DNA from: Undaria pinnatifida | Lineage: Eukaryota; Sar; Phaeophyceae; Laminariales; Alariaceae | DNA length: 64,000 nt | Direction of reading: 5' to 3' | NCBI GenBank assembly: GCA_012845835.1 | Contig: JABAKD010000020.1 | Coordinates: 12,267,488-12,331,487, forward strand | Shown: piece after piece, positions 1 through 9,844 of the stretch | Numbering within the stretch: the first letter of the stretch is position 1 | Layout of the letters: each line of letters opens with the position of its first letter | Notes under the pieces: model-generated | What the model saw: the letters and a program-made list of their open reading frames with translations, nothing else | Databases searched by the model: none | What the model was told of the DNA's origin: nothing | Translations under genes and position numbers: made by a program

Positions 1-1486
1 GCAGAGGACCGTGGCACCGGGCAAGGGACGTCAGGGGTCGTCAAGACTTTTTTTTTCTTTTTTTTTTCTTGTTCTTTTTAGGAAGCGGGGCAGCAGGAAG
101 CGGCGAAGAGGTCAACAACACCAAACGACGGTAGAGTGTGTCGGAATACGCTCGCTAACCTGGGTAGGTCGAGTAGAAGCGCGCAGTTCTCGCAAGGTGT
201 TGGACAAGAGGAGCTGGACGAGTCTCACATGCGCTCGGGTAGGGGGAGGCACGGGTCGGGTAGGGGTAGTCCCATGTCACCAGCCAGAGACAGTAGTAGG
301 GTAGTCGTACGTCGCCAGGCAGGATAGGCACAGCGAGCAGAGCCGTTCCACGCGACATGTCTCGCCTCCTTATCACGACAATTTTTTTTCCCCGAGCGGA
401 ATCTGGGGGCCCCCTATCGGCGGGTGGAAGGAGTTCGTATCGGCAGGAGGCAGGGGCGGGACGGGATAACAGGCAGCTCACAGTTTTTACCGGGCCATCA
501 CAGGCGTCGTGGGACCCGGTAGGCACGCCGCCGCAGCATCAGCAGCAGGGGTGGGCACAGCATCGGCCGCGTGGCACGAACGCACAACAGCAGCAGCAGC
601 AGCAGCAAGGCGAGGCACCACAGCAACAAGGGGCGTCAATACGGGGGGGGGGTACAGCAACAACAGTAGCAGAAGCAGCAGCAGCAACGGCCCTGGTGGG
701 CACCGAAACAGCCGTAAAGCGGGGGCACACCACAGCAGCCGCAGCAAGTATGGGGTCCACAAACGGGGCGGGGGGGGATACGTTGGAGAGGAGGGGCAAG
801 GAGCCTGCGACGGCAGCAACAGCAGCCAAGCATGCAGAAACAGCCACACCAGTCAAGCTGGCAGACCAGCAGCGACAGCAGTCGAGCATACAGCAGCAGC
901 AATAGACAATGAGGAATTCGGGGAGGTCAACCCGAATTTTTTGTCTTGTTTTCTTTATATTGTTTGGACATTGGTTTGGTTTCCTGGGTGGCAGGCGGGT
1001 AGAGTCGGTTTGAGAGTCTTGAAGCGTATGTGTCGGTATTTCTTGCGACGTATACGCATACGTACGCTCACTTCCGATTAATTTTACCTCCTATACTTCA
1101 AGTATATTCTGGAGGGTGTCTGACTTGCTTTACAGCTATTATCGTACATACTATACGCGTAGGGTATACCACTTTGGTTTGTTTTGTTGCCTCCCCCCCC
1201 CGGTATGCAGCTAACGTGTAACGTCAGAACAACTACAATGGGCCTTCATCTTGTCACGCATCGGGTTCAGCGTGCCCACGTTTCAGATTATTATGCTCGT
1301 GGAGTTCATCGAATGGCTGTATGTAGGAGGTAGTCGTCTCCCTACGTACATCGGAGATACGTATAGTTGGCATGACCCTTTCTTTGTGTTCTATTTGCAT
1401 CCTGTGTTACGTCGTCGATAGACTGGTCACACAATATTCCCAGTAATATATTCCCAGTAATACGCGCGATCGGTGTATCGCACACG
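1..1486. other. Region without a supported gene; CAG-rich open stretch
   Basis: No conserved protein was recognised here. A frame open from 357 to 905 (+) is rich in Gln and Ala because of CAG/GCA runs, with an uninterrupted CAG tract near 588-608. Its composition is explained by the trinucleotide repeats, so it may be untranslated, part of an exon of a gene lying to the left, or neither. 950-1420 is T-rich and unremarkable. Confidence 0.4.
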
Positions 1487-2900
1487 GCTTGCGAAGATGA
1501 GTTTCGACAAAATCTTCGATCTCACAGCTGGAGTGTATTTTATTTTGATAGTATACACGGAGTTTTTTGGGCGGGGGAGGAGAGAGGGACAGGAGGGGAT
1601 GGGGAGGGGAAGGCGAGGGGCGGGGGACGAGGAGAGGGGGGGGAGATGAAGTACCGGGCGTAAACGTAAGAGAGCTTGATATGTATAATTTGGCGGGCGG
1701 GGGAGGGGGGTGGAGGAGTCGATATATATATATCACACAGCTTGCAAATATGATTTTCGACAAAATATTCGATCTCACAGCTGGAGTGTATTTTAATTTT
1801 TATAACATATTTTGAGCGGGACTTGGTCAACCAGATACATGTATACAGTTTTTGGCCGGGGACAGGGAGGGGGGGGAAGATAAAGTACTGGGCGCAAAAA
1901 TTAAAGATGTTGATATATATATATCTATACCTGGTATATAGTTTGGCGGGGGGCGACGGGGGACGGGGGGGGGGAGCGGACGGACGGGGGGAAGCGGGGG
2001 AGGGGGGGTAGATGAGTTTATATATACTATTTGGCGGGGGGGGGTAGGATAGGGTGTGTGTAGGGGAGTTGATATACTGGTATTATTATTCATTCATTTA
2101 TAGATACATTTTTGGTGTGGGGGCGTGGTCAAAATGAGATATACATACAGTTTGTGGCAGGGGAGGGGGGGGGAGAGGAGGGGGGAGGGGGCGGGGGGGG
2201 AGGGGGAAGACGACGACCGGGGGGAAGGGACGGGGGGGGGGGGAGGGGGGAAGAGTGAGTTCATAGATATATTATTTTGGCGGGGGGGGGCGGGGGAGGA
2301 GCGGGGGGGCGGGGAGGAGAGGGGTATATATAGTATATTGTTTTATTGGGGGGGCTTGGTGAAACGGATACATAAAATTTTGGGCAGGGGACGGGGGGGG
2401 CGGCGACCGGGGGTAGGAGGGGGTGGGGGGTGGGGGAGGAGAGGGGGCTAGAGGAGTTCATATATTTTGTATTGGCGGGGCGAGGGGGGGGAGATGGGGG
2501 TGGGGAGGAGAGAGGTTCAGATATATAATGGGTTGTTTTTGGGGGGGCTGGGCCAAACTGACACATACATAAAGGTTTGACAGGGGGGGGGGGGGAGAGG
2601 ACGGGGGAGGGGGAGGGAGGCGGGGGGGAGAAGGAGAGGAGTTCATATATACCTGGTATAAGATATTGTTTTGGGGGGGGCTTGGTCAAAGTGATATATG
2701 CATGTTGTCATTGGCAGGGGAGGGGGGGGGGGAGGAGAGGGGAGGGAGGGAGGAGAGGGGTTAATATATACCTGGTATCATATATTGTGTTGTGGGGGGG
2801 CTTGGTCAAACTGATATATATATACCAGGTAGTTTTTTAGAAGGGGGGGGGAGAGGAGGGGGGAGGGGGGGGGAAACGGGGGGGGGGGGGCGTGAGAGGT
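1487..2900. repeat. G-rich satellite-like repeat block
   Basis: Long runs of G (5 to 14) alternate with TATATATAC and ACCTGGTATA segments. Units of roughly 90-120 bp recur, each with a GGGGCTTGGTCAAA-like segment, for example near 1822, 2125, 2353, 2683 and 2800. The left edge holds two copies of a dispersed core (1487-1545 and 1728-1800) that reads on the minus strand as CAGCTGTGAGATCGAAGAT. The plus strand has very high G-quadruplex potential. All open frames inside, whether Gly/Arg-rich or Pro/Ser-rich, are composition artefacts. Confidence 0.75.
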
Positions 2901-3758
2901 GGAGGGGGGCGGGGGCAGTGGCGGGGGGGGGGCGATTTGCAGAGTGGCCGGCGAAGCGGCAATCGATAACGGTGTGGGGGGATTCGGCGAGTCGCATGAA
3001 GGGTGAACTGCATCCTTCCAAGAACCGTTCGTAAGACGGACTTCGGCACCTTGTGCCTACTTTCTTGCTTATGGAGGACAGCGCCAATGACTTATACTTT
3101 GTTTTCTGGCGCGTTTGATGGGGGGGGGGGGGGGGGGGCTAATGGCGGGGGGGGGCGATTTGCAGGGTGACCGGCGGAGCGACAGTCGGGATCGGTGCGG
3201 GAAGTGTTACTGTTGGAAGGGAAGGTGCACCACGCGTCCTTTGTGATCCGGCCCGGACGGTACTGCGTCCGTAGGCTTCTGCAGCTTTTTAATCTGCATC
3301 TTAATGGGGCAGAGCGGGCCGGGGGGGGTGCGGGGGCCTGGGGCAGGTGCAGGAAGCGGACGGAAGCGAGGGGAGTTTTACGACGGTCGCGTGAATTTAT
3401 GGCGGACGTGGGGGGGGGTGGAGAGGATTTTGAAAAAGGGGGGAGGGTACGGGGGGCAGAGGACACAATCACCGTCCTTTAGCTTCATTAAGCAGCGGCC
3501 GAGTATGACACGGTTTTAGGATGCATCCTTGATAGCAATAGGGGGGTTGTGCATGGAGGATGGTGTGTCCTAGAGATTCAACGGGCGAGAAGAGGTGCAG
3601 AAACGAATGGTAAAAGGGCGGCGGGCCGTCGCAGATTAACGTGCTCGAGGTAATGACTATCGTATGGTGACGACGGCGTTCGTTGTGATAGACGTGAAGG
3701 GAGAGATACCGCGTAGAAGAGGGGAAGGGGATTCTGGTGAGGGCGGATAATGAAGCAG
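2901..3758. other. G-rich sequence with two diverged copies of a GGCGATTTGCAG segment
   Basis: Segments at 2925-3010 and 3145-3215 both run G-tract, GGCGATTTGCAG, then a GTG(A)CCGGCG(A/G)AGCG-like stretch and a CGAT/GGGATCGGTG tail. They are a local duplication. A G run of about 22 lies at 3119-3138. No gene was recognised. If gene 1 has upstream exons close by, they are in the adjacent gap or further left. Confidence 0.4.
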
Positions 3759-4258
3759 NNNNNNNNNNNNNNNNNNNNNNNNNNNNNNNNNNNNNNNNNN
3801 NNNNNNNNNNNNNNNNNNNNNNNNNNNNNNNNNNNNNNNNNNNNNNNNNNNNNNNNNNNNNNNNNNNNNNNNNNNNNNNNNNNNNNNNNNNNNNNNNNNN
3901 NNNNNNNNNNNNNNNNNNNNNNNNNNNNNNNNNNNNNNNNNNNNNNNNNNNNNNNNNNNNNNNNNNNNNNNNNNNNNNNNNNNNNNNNNNNNNNNNNNNN
4001 NNNNNNNNNNNNNNNNNNNNNNNNNNNNNNNNNNNNNNNNNNNNNNNNNNNNNNNNNNNNNNNNNNNNNNNNNNNNNNNNNNNNNNNNNNNNNNNNNNNN
4101 NNNNNNNNNNNNNNNNNNNNNNNNNNNNNNNNNNNNNNNNNNNNNNNNNNNNNNNNNNNNNNNNNNNNNNNNNNNNNNNNNNNNNNNNNNNNNNNNNNNN
4201 NNNNNNNNNNNNNNNNNNNNNNNNNNNNNNNNNNNNNNNNNNNNNNNNNNNNNNNNNN
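3759..4258. other. Assembly gap (500 N)
   Basis: Exactly 500 N, which looks like a nominal gap size. The flanks are G-rich on the left and a GTT/GGT-rich stretch on the right, both hard to assemble. The missing upstream exons of the YME1-like gene may lie inside. Confidence 0.98.
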
Positions 4259-4669
4259 GGTGGTGGTCTTGTTGGTGGGGTTGGTGCTGTCGTTGTCGTT
4301 GCTGTTGGGATTGGTGTTAATTAGTGTGGGTGTTGTCGCTGTCGTTGTTGGTGGTGTTGGACGTTGTTCGCCGAGGGTATTCCGTTCGGTAACGGCACAC
4401 TTGTACCGCTGTGTATGTCGCTCTCGTTGATATTTCGGGATATTTTGATGGCTCGGTTATCATGTTTGGCCGCGACTGTTGACAGCGAGCCAAGCTCTTT
4501 TTTACGGCAACCGTGCGCTCTGCTTTGTTCATCGCTTCGTACGCTCGCCGCTCCTTTTTCCTGTTGTATCCTCGCCTGACTCTTTGCTCCTTCTTTTCCC
4601 TCCCCTTCCCTGCCCCGCCCTCCACTTTTTATTTTTCTGTTTTAATTTCCTTCCTCTACTCTCTTGAAG

Positions 4670-4771
4670 ATGTTAGCAAGGATGGATGTTTGCATGGGGG
4701 GTAGGGTGGCGGAGGAGATGGTGTTCGGACCGGAAAATGTAACGTCGGGTGCTACGTCCGACTTGCAGCAG
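4670..4771 (+). CDS. YME1-like gene, exon with GGRVAEE and zinc-ligand Asp
   Basis: This exon has 34 codons in phase 0 at both ends. The acceptor is CTCTTGAAG after a pyrimidine tract and the donor is CAG|GTATCG. It encodes [20 protein letters not shown] and then the [10 protein letters not shown] segment. The Asp of TSD is the third zinc ligand in the family. Confidence 0.9.
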
Positions 4772-6614
4772 GTATCGCCTTTCGTGTGTCATAGACATGC
4801 CATACTGCACGCGACAGCACTTGGGCACGCAGCCGTGCGGTTAAATGCCATGCTGTGCACATGTCGTTCGTCAGGCACTAGAAAAAATTACGACGCCACC
4901 CACCCCTTAGCCTTGCCCTTGACGGTTCCTTTTGTGTGGCTGATGCTGTAACGGTCGTTTCATTTCGTCGAGGTTTCTTGCTGAAGTCCCAAAGTTGCGT
5001 TTTTTGTTTTGTTACTTTGAAGGAAGCATAACGTCAGCTGCCGACGTAGAGGCAAAGGCTTGGCACCTCATCGCCCGCAATAGGGACGGCACCAGATAGA
5101 TACAGATAGATTCCGATAGATACTGCGAGCAATTCCCCCGGAAAATAGTCGAGGGTTAAACAGGAAAATATAGGAACGGACACCCAATAATCCTGTCGGC
5201 TGAGTGCTGACGCTTACTCCGTTCTGTGGCTCATGAGTTGTTTGCTTCATGGCGCACCGCTCCGCACCGAACCGCACCACACCGCACCGCACCGCACCGA
5301 ACCACACCGCACCGCACCGAACCGCACCAGACCTTTCCTTGCCCTGCCTTTCCTTGCCCTGCCTTTCCTTGCCCTGCCTTTCCTTGCCTTCCCTTCCCTT
5401 CCCTTCCCTTCCCTTCCCTTCCCTTCCCTTCCCTTCCCTTCCCTTCCCTTCCCTTCCCTTGCCTTCCCTTCCCTTCCCTTCCCTTCCCTTCCCTTCCCTT
5501 CCCTTCCCTTCCCTTCCCTTCCCTTCCCTTCCCTTCCCTTCCCTTCCCTTCCCTTCCCTTCCCTTCCCTTCCCTTCCCTTCCCTTCCCTTCCCTTCCCTT
5601 CCCTTCCCTTCCCTTCCCTTCCCTTCCCTTCCCTTCCCTTCCCTTCCCTTCCCTTCCCTTCCCTTCCCTTCCCTTCCCTTCCCTTCCTTCCCTTCCCTTC
5701 CCTTCCCTTCCCTTCCCTTCCCTTCCCTTCCCTTCCCTTCCCTTCCCTTCCCTTCCCTTCCTCCTTCCCTTCCCTTCCCTTCCCTTCCCTTCCCTTCCCT
5801 TCCCTTCCCTTCCCTTCCCTTCCCTTCCCTTCCCTTCCCTTCCCTTCCCTTCCCTTCCCTTCCCTTCCCTTCCCTTCCTTCCCTTCCCTTCCCTTCCCTT
5901 CCCTTCCCTTCCCTTCCCTTCCCTTCCCTTCCCTTCCCTTGCCTTGCCTTGCCCTGCCTTGCCGTGCCCTGCCTTGCCTTGCCTTGCCTTGCCTTACTGG
6001 CAGGCAACGAAGATTGCTCGATCTATGGTGACACAGTGCGGCATGTCGGAGAAGGTGGGCAAAGTGTTCATCAAGGACCAGAGGGAGGAGGGGGACGAAG
6101 TACGGGCGGCGATCGACAGCGAGGTAAGGTGGACGCTATAACACCATGTCCTCTCAGCTGCTGCGTTGTCGTCGTACTAGAATACTTGCGTTGTCGTCGT
6201 CTTTGCTGCGTTGTCACCGTACGAAGTATTTCTTGCGCTATCATCACACTCCTTTTTTGTTACAATTGTAACTACTGCAAGTACACGAATGCACTGTGCA
6301 ACCCCCCCCCCCCCCTCCCTCTACCCCCAACCTGCTAATATCAGGTGCGAGAGCTCTTGGATGAGTCGTACAAGCGTGCGTGGGCTTGCCTCGAAACACA
6401 CCGGCGAGACCTCGACTCGCTCGCAAACGCCCTCCTTCAGCACGAAACCCTCACGGGCGCCGAGATCAAGGATGTGCTTTCCGGAAAGCCCGTAAAAACG
6501 GCCGCCGCGGCGAAAACGCGGGCGCCTACGGCTTCGTCTGCCGTTGCTGTCACTAAAAGGCCGGTTGCAACGACACATTCGGCGGGCGGGGCGAGTGCGC
6601 AGGCCAAGGGTTGA
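4670..6614 (+). CDS. i-AAA mitochondrial protease, C-terminal part (YME1/FtsH family), three exons
   Basis: This is the C-terminal part of an ATP-dependent zinc metalloprotease of the FtsH/YME1 family, which degrades misfolded inner-membrane and intermembrane-space proteins in mitochondria. Exons 4670-4771, 6004-6123 and 6345-6614 join in phase 0 with GT-AG introns and end at TGA 6612-6614. The 164 visible residues run through [19 protein letters not shown], the zinc-ligand Asp in [29 protein letters not shown] and a helical ESYKRAW...[20 protein letters not shown] tail. A low-complexity Ala/Thr-rich end follows. This order matches the end of the peptidase domain in YME1-type proteins more closely than bacterial FtsH. 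The transmembrane segment, AAA module and HExxH motif are absent from the readable sequence, so the gene continues upstream into or beyond the N gap. Confidence 0.93.
5249..5336 (+). repeat. ACCGC/ACCGA pentamer microsatellite
   Basis: About 17 units of a 5-bp repeat (ACCGC, ACCGA, ACCAC variants) directly precede the CCCTT array inside the YME1-like intron. Confidence 0.85.
5337..5996 (+). repeat. CCCTT pentamer array, about 650 bp
   Basis: A near-perfect CCCTT array with pure pyrimidine on the plus strand runs from about 5385 to 5940. Only a few phase slips interrupt it (near 5686, 5760 and 5878). Degenerate GCCTT/GCCCT units cap both ends. All six frames stay open through it because five is coprime to three, so the long Pro/Leu/Ser and Gly/Arg/Glu frames here are not genes. 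The homopurine-homopyrimidine strand bias is compatible with triplex (H-DNA) formation. Confidence 0.97.
6004..6123 (+). CDS. YME1-like gene, exon with ATKIARSMV and GMSEKVG
   Basis: This exon has 40 codons in phase 0 at both ends, with acceptor TGGCAG and donor GAG|GTAAGG. It encodes [19 protein letters not shown] followed by an acidic linker that ends RAAIDSE. Confidence 0.92.
6345..6614 (+). CDS. YME1-like gene, terminal exon
   Basis: This terminal exon has 90 codons including the stop and follows acceptor ATATCAG. It encodes [17 protein letters not shown] and the [20 protein letters not shown] helix pair of the family, then about 38 residues of unconserved Ala/Thr/Lys-rich tail. TGA is at 6612-6614. 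Low-complexity TTGATTGATGGATGG sequence begins at the stop. Confidence 0.93.
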   Translation: MRELLDESYKRAWACLETHRRDLDSLANALLQHETLTGAEIKDVLSGKPVKTAAAAKTRAPTASSAVAVTKRPVATTHSAGGASAQAKG

Positions 6615-8752
6615 TTGATGGATGGATTGATTGATTGGCTGATTGATTGGTTGACGTGAGGCTTTTCTTTTTCTAAGAGTGTCGATTAGCTTGGTTTGAT
6701 TGGGGTTGGGTTGGGTTGGTTTGACTGTTTGATTTATTTTTCGTTTGAGGTTTTGGGTTGTGATTTTTGCGTGAGGGGGGGACGGGGTTGTGCCCTGTTG
6801 ATGGGTTCGTTACGAGGAGGCCGTAGGGAGGGGGGGGGAAGGGGTTCGCGGCGCGGGGATGGCAGAAGGTTGGTTGTCACAGGTTGAGTGGGTTGTGTTT
6901 GGTTTTGTCGCGCGGGGCGGAGTGTACGTAGTTGTGTTTTTTTTTTTGCTGAGTTGAGTTTCTTTTTGATCCTTCTCTCAGCTTTGAGCTCTTGTTTTTG
7001 GAGAGCGCTACTAGGAATTCAGGGACGGGGAGGGGGGGTAGCAGAAGCGCCGCTATCATCCGCGATTCGAGGGAGGGGGGAGGAGAAGGGCAGCGAGTGC
7101 CGGTGCCGGGCTCAAGGGTTCGTTGGAGCGCATATCGCCGGCAGACAGATTGTTTTACTACAGCATATAACATGAGGATATTTCTGGTTATTTTTTTAGG
7201 TTTTCGTGGCCTGCAGAAGAACTTTCTTGTGCTACTTCTCGTCCAAATCTAACGGGGGAGGGGGGGTAGGTCTCCGGAAACGGGTAAGATGTGCCGATGT
7301 AACCGAAATTTTCACCGAAATATTGTTTTTGGAAGGTTTCGTTGAAAGAGGCACCGCGCAGGTTTGGTTCGTGCCGCATAATTGATCACCCTTCTATATA
7401 TAGGCGCGTTCGGTTTCAGAGGCGAAAGCGGTACGTAGCACCACCAACCAAGAGAACAAGATTTGATAACAAATAGTTCACTCATCGACAGATCAGATCC
7501 CCGTTTCATGGTAAACGATGTGTCTTTCAGGGCAGACGTATCCCTTTTCTATCTATACGATCTGCGTGGCCCACATCATGTTATGCTTTGCATGGCGTAG
7601 ATTATTTTGCCGGGGGGGAGCTGGATGCTCTGCATGATTTAGCGCGTGTTTCCTGGATTAGATATGTACTAGACAGGTCCTGCACTACAAATCATCACAG
7701 ATAAGTGTGGGGTTTAAATGGCCTAGATATAGCTGCATGGCCTAAATAATGTTGCCGGGTGGGAACCGGATTATCTGCGTGAGCTATGGTAGCGCATGTT
7801 TCCTGAGTTATATATATATATATGATGATCCTTTTTTCAGGGATTTGGTCAGGAGTTTTTTTCGTCTCGGGCCTCAGTATGGGATTCTCGGAACTGGAAT
7901 TTCTCGGTCAAATCGCTTCGTTCGAGCGCCGTCTTCGGGGGGCGGCTCCAACGCCCCTCGCCCTGCCCTATCCGTTCCTCACCTTGACGTGAACGCGGAT
8001 GGATGCTAAGCGAGACAAGCGAGAAGCGCGCAAAAAATTGTATTTTGAACGGTACTCTCCAGTTATTCTTCGGATCTAGACATCACTTCCGAATTGGCGT
8101 CATATTTCGTCCGAAAACAAATAATGTTCACTGTAGAAAAATCCCCATGGTACCGCGGTAGGTATGAATCAATATGATATCATGGTAGTAGTGCATTTCA
8201 TTCTTGAATTTCGGTAGGTACGTACGTACATCGATGGACATGGCAAGCGCACGCATGACTATAACGAGGAGGTAGTGATTTCGATTACCCCGCCAGAAAA
8301 AGCCACACAGCCGCATTACGAGTGGCTGCGTCCCCGGCCTCGAGGGCGTGGTAGTTCGGGCACATCGACATCGTTTGTGCTCGTGCAAGTAATATAGATA
8401 CGAGTAAGAGCACACACACTGATGCGCGCTATCATAATATACACACGCTTTTCGTCTGACTTATAGCAAGGGGGAGGTTGTACCAAAAAACAGGGAATAA
8501 CTTTTCGACATAAAAACAAGGGGGAAATCGTTCCTGTTGTTGAGCTGCACCACGCGAAGGTCGTATGGTAAGTATTACAAGGTTCCCCTTCGGGAGGTGG
8601 ACACGTGCCTCCCGGGGGCGACGCAAGTCGAATGACTACAACTGATGATGAAGTATTTATGCAGAAGGTGTATATCGGAGGGATGCGTAGTGGAAAGAAT
8701 GTGGATAATATAATAAGATATAACAGACATTTGGAGGAGGAGGGTTGGGATA
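6615..8752. other. Gene 1 3' flank and intergenic sequence
   Basis: 6615-7260 is G/T-rich on the coding strand, opens with a TTGATTGA/TTGGTTGA tract (6612-6655) and is probably the 3' UTR. 7560-7830 repeats a short theme (CTGGATGCTCTGCATGATTT, ACCGGATTATCTGCGTGAG, each followed by AGCGCATGTTTCCTG-like sequence). No supported gene was seen in 7260-8752. Confidence 0.45.
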
Positions 8753-9129
8753 TTATTGCTGAGGCTCGGTGTGATTAGTTATTCGAAAGTCCACTCCGTA
8801 TAACTGCGTGGCAGCAATTAATTCTACGTTTGTAGCATATGCGTAAGGCTGTGACATGAAGTGGAGATACTCTTCAACACTCGAATATGTAGTAGGTTGA
8901 GATCCAGCGACTTCCACAAGTTCTTGATTTGCTCCAGCTAAGATGCTGTCGTGGAAAGTGTTGAAACCTGATCCTGGGATAACGGTGTACAAATTGGTTG
9001 TGATGTGGGCAATAATATGTGCACGGACGATGTGATGTAAAGCTGGGTTGTTGTGCACACGACGCGAGATACATCATAATGAACATGCACCATCACCAAT
9101 CTCGGGAATAATGGACCATTAACCAGAAT
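8753..9129 (-). pseudogene. Broken OTU-type cysteine peptidase domain
   Basis: Read on the minus strand, 9121 down to 8756 encodes an OTU-fold deubiquitinase domain. It contains WSIIPEIGDGACSL with the catalytic Asp and Cys, then RRVHNNPALHHIVRAHIIAH, TYSSVEEYLHFMSQPYAYAT and NVELIAATQLYGVDFRI. A TAA precedes WSII, and a TGA sits four codons after the catalytic Cys, where the family usually has Arg; one transition from CGA would explain it. The frame ends at a TAA soon after GVDFRI, before the segment that should carry the catalytic His. It is therefore N-disrupted and C-truncated. Upstream on the same strand is an Asn/Ser/Asp-rich stretch. OTU domains are often carried by protist transposons, so this may be a transposon remnant, but no ends were identified. 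Confidence 0.72.
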
Positions 9130-9271
9130 TGTTATTGTTGCCGCTGTTGTTGTCTTGATCATTTTCGCTGTCTGATGGGTTTGTACTGCTGCTGTCGCTG
9201 CTGTTAGAGGAATCATTGGTGGTGTCAATTTGTTGTGTCCAGTATTTTTCCCCGCGCGCTTAAACAGTTAA

Positions 9272-9446
9272 ACAGTTTATACCGATGTTTGTTGCCGATA
9301 TGGTCTGTTGTGTGCACATCGTTACTTTTGCTTGAGTTGTGTTGCTACTTTATATCTCTTTATACAGGTTTCGCTACTGCTGTATGGTAACCACCGTGTC
9401 AATTGTGAGGGAGAACTCACAGTAATGACATAGTTCCCGTCGTTGC
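9272..9446 (+). repeat. 175-bp direct repeat, copy 1
   Basis: Starts ACAGTTTATACCGATGTTTG and ends near TCGTTGC. It is nearly identical to 9670-9844, with one difference seen (tagttcCcgt against tagttcAcgt). The offset is 398 bp, so this is a recent partial tandem duplication. A short hairpin (GTGAG/CTCAC) lies near its end. Confidence 0.92.
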
Positions 9447-9669
9447 TCATATGACAATAAACTCTTGAGTCTATGGACTACGTTCTGCTTGCTGGTGGTG
9501 CTCTATTGTAAAACCGCTGTGTATGTTCTTTTGATGAGAGTAAAGGTCTTGTGTATTTATTCTCCTCGGTCCATCCAGAAAAAAATCCCGTTCTCAATAA
9601 AATTTGATTTTTTATGATCTATATATTATTGCCGCTCTCTGCGGTTGCTTGCTGCTGCTGTGATCGTAG

Positions 9670-9844
9670 ACAGTTTATACCGATGTTTGTTGCCGATATG
9701 GTCTGTTGTGTGCACATCGTTACTTTTGCTTGAGTTGTGTTGCTACTTTATATCTCTTTATACAGGTTTCGCTACTGCTGTATGGTAACCACCGTGTCAA
9801 TTGTGAGGGAGAACTCACAGTAATGACATAGTTCACGTCGTTGC
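9670..9844 (+). repeat. 175-bp direct repeat, copy 2
   Basis: Second copy of the 9272-9446 segment, in the same orientation. The 223 bp between the copies is unrelated T-rich sequence. Confidence 0.92.

Larger units (their letters stand above)
4772..6003 (+). other. Intron of YME1-like gene
   Basis: GT-AG intron of 1232 bp. More than half of it is pentamer repeat: ACCGC/ACCGA then CCCTT, ending TTACTGGCAG at the acceptor. The pyrimidine array doubles as an extreme polypyrimidine tract before the 3' splice site. Confidence 0.85.

Noticed and set aside
1215-1421. Open stretch reading QLQWAFILSRIGFSVPTFQI and further to a TAG
   Set aside because: The composition is protein-like, but there is no start, no splice partner and no recognised family. 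Kept only as a note.
5226-6338. Long frames of 250-370 codons on both strands across the CCCTT array
   Set aside because: A 5-bp repeat without stops opens all frames; only the embedded YME1 exon (6004-6123) is real.
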